Below are positions 61,138 through 64,000 of a stretch of 64,000 nt of DNA, piece by piece; positions within the stretch are counted from its first letter, which is position 1; the number at the start of each line of letters is the position of its first letter. The notes below the pieces were generated by a model. The model saw nothing but the letters and a program-made list of their open reading frames with translations. It was not told the origin of the DNA and searched no databases. The position numbers and the translations under genes are program-made. The stretch covers positions 1-64,000 of the forward strand of contig NZ_JOEH01000030.1 of assembly GCF_000719095.1 (NCBI RefSeq), in the 5' to 3' direction. The stretch is from Streptacidiphilus jeojiense (GTDB taxonomy: Bacteria > Actinomycetota > Actinomycetes > Streptomycetales > Streptomycetaceae).

Positions 61138-61911
61138 TCAGTGGTGGGCGGAGGACGCGGTGGCGTCGGTCGCACTGTCAGGGCCGGTGTCCGAGTCGCT
61201 GCCGGGGTCGGAGGTCAGCCGGAGGAACGCGGCTTCGAGCGTCTCCCCATGGGCGCCGGTCAGTTCGGTCAGCGGGCCCGCGTAGCGCAGCCTGCCTGCG
61301 GCGACGATGACGACCTTGTCCACGGTCTGGGCCACCTCGCTGAGCATGTGACTGGACATCAGTACGGTGCGGCCCTCTGCGGCCAGCCCGCGGAGCAGAT
61401 CCCGCAGGTCGACCATGCCGACCGGATCCAACCCGTTCGCGGGCTCGTCCAGGACGAGCACGCGTGGGTCGCCGAGCAGCGCGCCGGCCAGGCCGAGCCG
61501 CTGGCGCATACCGAGTGAGTAGCCGCCGACACGCCGGTCGGCGGCATCGGTCAGACCGACGCGGTCCAGCACCTCCTCGATCCGAGGACGCGGAAGGCCC
61601 GCGGCGTCGGCGATGATGCGCAGGTGGTCGCGCCCGCGGCGGCCGGGGTGGAAGCCGGTCGCCTCCAGCACCGCGCCGACGACGCGTCGGGGCTGGTCCA
61701 GGTCGCCGTAGCGGCGGCCGTCGATCAGGGCCCGGCCCCCGGTCGGTGTCACCAGCCCGAGGACCATGCGGAGCGTGGTGGTCTTACCCGCTCCGTTCGG
61801 ACCGAGGAACCCGGTCACCACCCCGGGCTCGACCTCGAAGGTCAACCGGTCGACAGCGGTCACCGGCCCGTAACGCTTCGTCAGGCCGTCCACCGTGATC
61901 CCGGCGCTCAT
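61138..61911 (-). CDS. ABC transporter ATPase
   Basis: A 257-residue ATPase from the ATG at 61911 behind AGGAGG. Walker A FLGPNGAGKTTTLR, signature YSLGMRQRLGLAGALLGDPR and Walker B VLVLDEPANGLDPVGMVDLR with the switch His in VLMSSHMLSEV. The C-terminal 25 residues are Asp/Ser-rich. It pairs with the adjacent permease and diverges from a two-component system that probably regulates it. Confidence 0.95.
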   Translation of the reverse strand: MSAGITVDGLTKRYGPVTAVDRLTFEVEPGVVTGFLGPNGAGKTTTLRMVLGLVTPTGGRALIDGRRYGDLDQPRRVVGAVLEATGFHPGRRGRDHLRIIADAAGLPRPRIEEVLDRVGLTDAADRRVGGYSLGMRQRLGLAGALLGDPRVLVLDEPANGLDPVGMVDLRDLLRGLAAEGRTVLMSSHMLSEVAQTVDKVVIVAAGRLRYAGPLTELTGAHGETLEAAFLRLTSDPGSDSDTGPDSATDATASSAHH

Positions 61912-62189
61912 GACGGCCTCCTGCGCGAACCCAGCGGAACGATCGGATACATCGGAAACATCGGAGTCCTCCCCTTCACCGGCATTGACGGCTCGGCCGC
62001 CACACCCGGTACCTGGCCCGGGCGTCGCCACCACCGTCCCGGACCGACCACCGCACTGTCGTCGCCCCGGCACGGCAACCGCTGCTACCACGCATGCGTC
62101 AGACGACCCGACGGCTACCGCGTCGGCGGTAGCCGCGGCACCCACGCGCGGCCGAGGGCACGGCGGGGCCGCGCGCCTATCGTGTGAGC

Positions 62190-63422
62190 ATGGACAGCAT
62201 CTGCCACCTACGTCTGGCCGCCCGCCGGCATGCGCACCTGGCGGATGCGGCGGTCGCGCTGGGGGTCTTCGGCGCCACCGCTGTGACGACCTTCGCCGGG
62301 CACGCCGCTGCTACGGTCGGCAACGGCACCATTGCGCTGGTCTCCGCCGTGATCGCCTGCGGTGTGCTGGCCGCGCGCCGCCGGCGCCCGGTGGTCGCCC
62401 TGGCCGTGAGTGCGCTGGCCGCAGAGGTGTTCCTGCATCAGACCGGTGGTACCCGTGGCGAGTTGATCCTGCTGGCCCCCTCGATCGCCCTCTACACCGT
62501 CGCCGACCTCGTCGAGCGCCGGCGCGGCCTGCTCCTGGGAGGTCTGGCACTGGTCGCGCTCGCCGCCTGGCACATGCTGACGCACCCGGCGTTCGCCGTG
62601 CTCGGTCCCGAGAACCTGGCCTTCACCGCCCTCGGGGGCCTGGCCATCGCCGCCGGCGACTCCTCCCGCAACCGCCGTGCCTACCTCGCCGAGGTGGAAC
62701 AACGCGCCCGGCGAGCGGAGGTCGAGCGCGAACGCGACGCCCGGCGACGGGTCACCGAGGACCGGCTGCGGATCGCCCGCGACCTGCACGACGCCGTGGG
62801 CCACCAACTCGCGCTCATCAGCGTGCAGTCCAACGTCGCCGGGCAGGCGATCGACTCTGACGCCGCGACGGCACGCGAAGCCATCGCCCATGTGAAGGCC
62901 GCCAGCCGCCAGGCCCTGGGCGAACTGCGCGACACCATCAGCCTGCTGCGGCAACCGGGTGACCCCGTCGCGCCCACCGCCACTCCGGCCCCCGGACTGG
63001 ACGCACTCACGGATCTGCTCGCCTCGCTGCGCGCCTCCGGGCTGGACATCGACTGCCGCATGCAGGGCCACGTCCTCGCGCTGGCGCCCTCGTCCGACCT
63101 CACCGCCTACCGCGTGATCCAGGAAGCGCTCACCAACGTCTACAAGCACTCGCGCAGGCGTCAGGCACGGCTGACCTTGGCCTACGACCCGAAGGAGCTC
63201 CGCATCACCGTCGAGGACCCCGGGGAAGGCGGCATGAGCGCCGGACCCGACGCCGCCTGCGAACCGCCCACCGCCGCACGGCACGGCATCGTGGGAATGC
63301 GCGAACGGATCTGCGCCCTGGGCGGTCAGTTCACCGCCGGGCCGCGCCCGGACGGCGGGTTCCAGGTGACCGCGACTCTGCCGTGCCGTCCCCTCGACCT
63401 CGCCCAGGAGCCCGCCCCGTGA
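62190..63422 (+). CDS. NarL-type sensor histidine kinase
   Basis: About 410 residues from the ATG at 62190; the GTG at 62184 is also in frame. Four to five N-terminal membrane helices precede a coiled linker. The HisKA_3 motif is EDRLRIARDLHDAVGHQLAL with the phosphorylated His. The ATPase domain has RVIQEALTNVYKHSRRRQAR (N box), LRITVEDPGEGG and GIVGMRERICALGGQFTAGP. Its stop overlaps the response-regulator start by four bases. Stimulus unknown; the divergent ABC pair is the likely target. Confidence 0.93.
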   Translation: MDSICHLRLAARRHAHLADAAVALGVFGATAVTTFAGHAAATVGNGTIALVSAVIACGVLAARRRRPVVALAVSALAAEVFLHQTGGTRGELILLAPSIALYTVADLVERRRGLLLGGLALVALAAWHMLTHPAFAVLGPENLAFTALGGLAIAAGDSSRNRRAYLAEVEQRARRAEVERERDARRRVTEDRLRIARDLHDAVGHQLALISVQSNVAGQAIDSDAATAREAIAHVKAASRQALGELRDTISLLRQPGDPVAPTATPAPGLDALTDLLASLRASGLDIDCRMQGHVLALAPSSDLTAYRVIQEALTNVYKHSRRRQARLTLAYDPKELRITVEDPGEGGMSAGPDAACEPPTAARHGIVGMRERICALGGQFTAGPRPDGGFQVTATLPCRPLDLAQEPAP

Positions 63423-64000
63423 CCATCCGCATCGTCATCGCCGACGACCAACCCCTGGTCCGCACCGGCTTCAAAGCGCTGATCGCCCCCGCGCCGGACC
63501 TGGAGGTGGTCGGCGTGGCCGGTGACGGCCACGAGGCGGTGCGACTGGCCAGGACCACCCAGGCGGACCTGGTGCTCATGGACATCCGCATGCCGGTCCT
63601 CGACGGCCTTGCGGCGACCCGCCTGATCACCGGCGACGACGACCTCGCCGGGGTGAAGGTCCTGATCCTGACCACCTTCGAGATCGACGAGTACGTCTTC
63701 GAGGCACTGCGCGCCGGCGCCAGCGGCTTCCTGGGAAAGAGCGCCGACGCGGAGGAACTGCTGCAGGCGATCCGCACGGTCAGCCGAGGCGACGCTCTGC
63801 TCTCCCCGGCCGCGACCAGGACCCTCATCAGCCGATTCCTCGCCACCCCTGCCCCGTCGCGGCCCCAGGACGAAGCGGTCCGCCGTGGGCTGGAGGCCCT
63901 CACCGACCGCGAACGCCAGATCACCGCGTTCGTGGCGACCGGGTTGTCCAACGACGAGATCGCCAGGACCCTGGTGCTCAGCCCCGCCACCGTCAAAACC
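63419..64000 (+). CDS. NarL/LuxR-type response regulator, 3' end off window
   Basis: A GTG inside a GTGA overlap with the kinase stop begins a receiver domain: IRIVIADDQPLVRTGFKALI (acidic pocket), LVLMDIRMPVLDGLAA (phospho-Asp) and LILTTFEIDEYVFEALRAGA with GFLGKS (conserved Lys). The LuxR HTH starts LEALTDRERQITAFVATGLS and NDEIARTLVLSPATVK; the frame is cut by the window end. It completes the two-component system. Confidence 0.95.
   Translation, partial: MTIRIVIADDQPLVRTGFKALIAPAPDLEVVGVAGDGHEAVRLARTTQADLVLMDIRMPVLDGLAATRLITGDDDLAGVKVLILTTFEIDEYVFEALRAGASGFLGKSADAEELLQAIRTVSRGDALLSPAATRTLISRFLATPAPSRPQDEAVRRGLEALTDRERQITAFVATGLSNDEIARTLVLSPATVKT

Overview
The window is high-GC DNA with the gene style of Streptomycetaceae (Streptomyces, Kitasatospora or a close relative). 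The signs are strong third-position GC, many GTG starts, a futalosine-pathway mqnA, an AfsR-type giant regulator, a DasR-like operator at a chitinase gene, cobalamin-riboswitch control of CbtAB, and many one-component regulators beside single enzyme genes. The genus is an inference. No tRNA, rRNA, CRISPR array, insertion sequence or origin was recognised.

Left part (1-20 kb): mostly housekeeping and accessory genes. They include a truncated membrane protein, a divergent MarR/glycosyltransferase pair with a repeated operator, mqnA, an Lrp/AsnC regulator, an SMP-30 hydrolase, a STAS protein, an acetyltransferase, a UDP-glucose 4-epimerase-like gene, a mycothiol-dependent enzyme, cbtBA behind a cobalamin riboswitch, a GH18 chitinase, an AfsR/SARP regulator and a GT-C glycosyltransferase. 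A second cobalamin riboswitch near 13.3-13.4 kb faces a gene with no recognisable cobalamin role.

Centre (20.1-44.0 kb): a biosynthetic gene cluster without NRPS or PKS genes. A MocR-type PLP-dependent regulator reads left. Everything from 21,668 to 44,028 reads right: a PNPOx-fold protein, two methyltransferases, a cluster copy of S-adenosylmethionine synthetase and a HisC-like aminotransferase, then a terminator hairpin and a SAM-I (S-box) riboswitch. A second run follows: MFS exporter, SGNH-like protein, a 30-residue microprotein, a duplicated haem-oxygenase-like diiron protein, a carbamoyltransferase, a 53-residue membrane protein, an ATP-grasp ligase, a protein of unknown family, a cupin/MetRS-like didomain protein, an FAD amine oxidase, a lysine/ornithine N-hydroxylase, a permease, a diaminobutyrate aminotransferase and a second MFS exporter. 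The didomain protein, amine oxidase and N-hydroxylase form the trio known to make N-N bonds (hydrazinoacetate-type units in s56-p1 and triacsin pathways). The cluster therefore very likely makes a small hydrazine- or N-N-containing, amino-acid-derived, probably methylated and carbamoylated compound joined by ATP-grasp chemistry. Control by SAM through an S-box aptamer, with metK inside the same cluster, is unusual.

Right part (44-64 kb): accessory genes, many as regulator/target pairs: MerR beside a SnoaL-like protein, TetR beside a quinone oxidoreductase, MerR beside an NmrA-type reductase. There are also a LuxR-family LAL regulator, hydrolases, a dual-GNAT protein, a kinase-like protein, an XRE-cupin regulator, a thioredoxin-reductase-like flavoprotein, an ABC transporter pair and a two-component system cut by the window end. 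Decayed remnants are visible: a DUF998-like fragment near 2.6 kb, a truncated hydrolase at the cluster edge near 44.1 kb, and two opposed DUF2867-like fragments at 57.2 and 59.2 kb.
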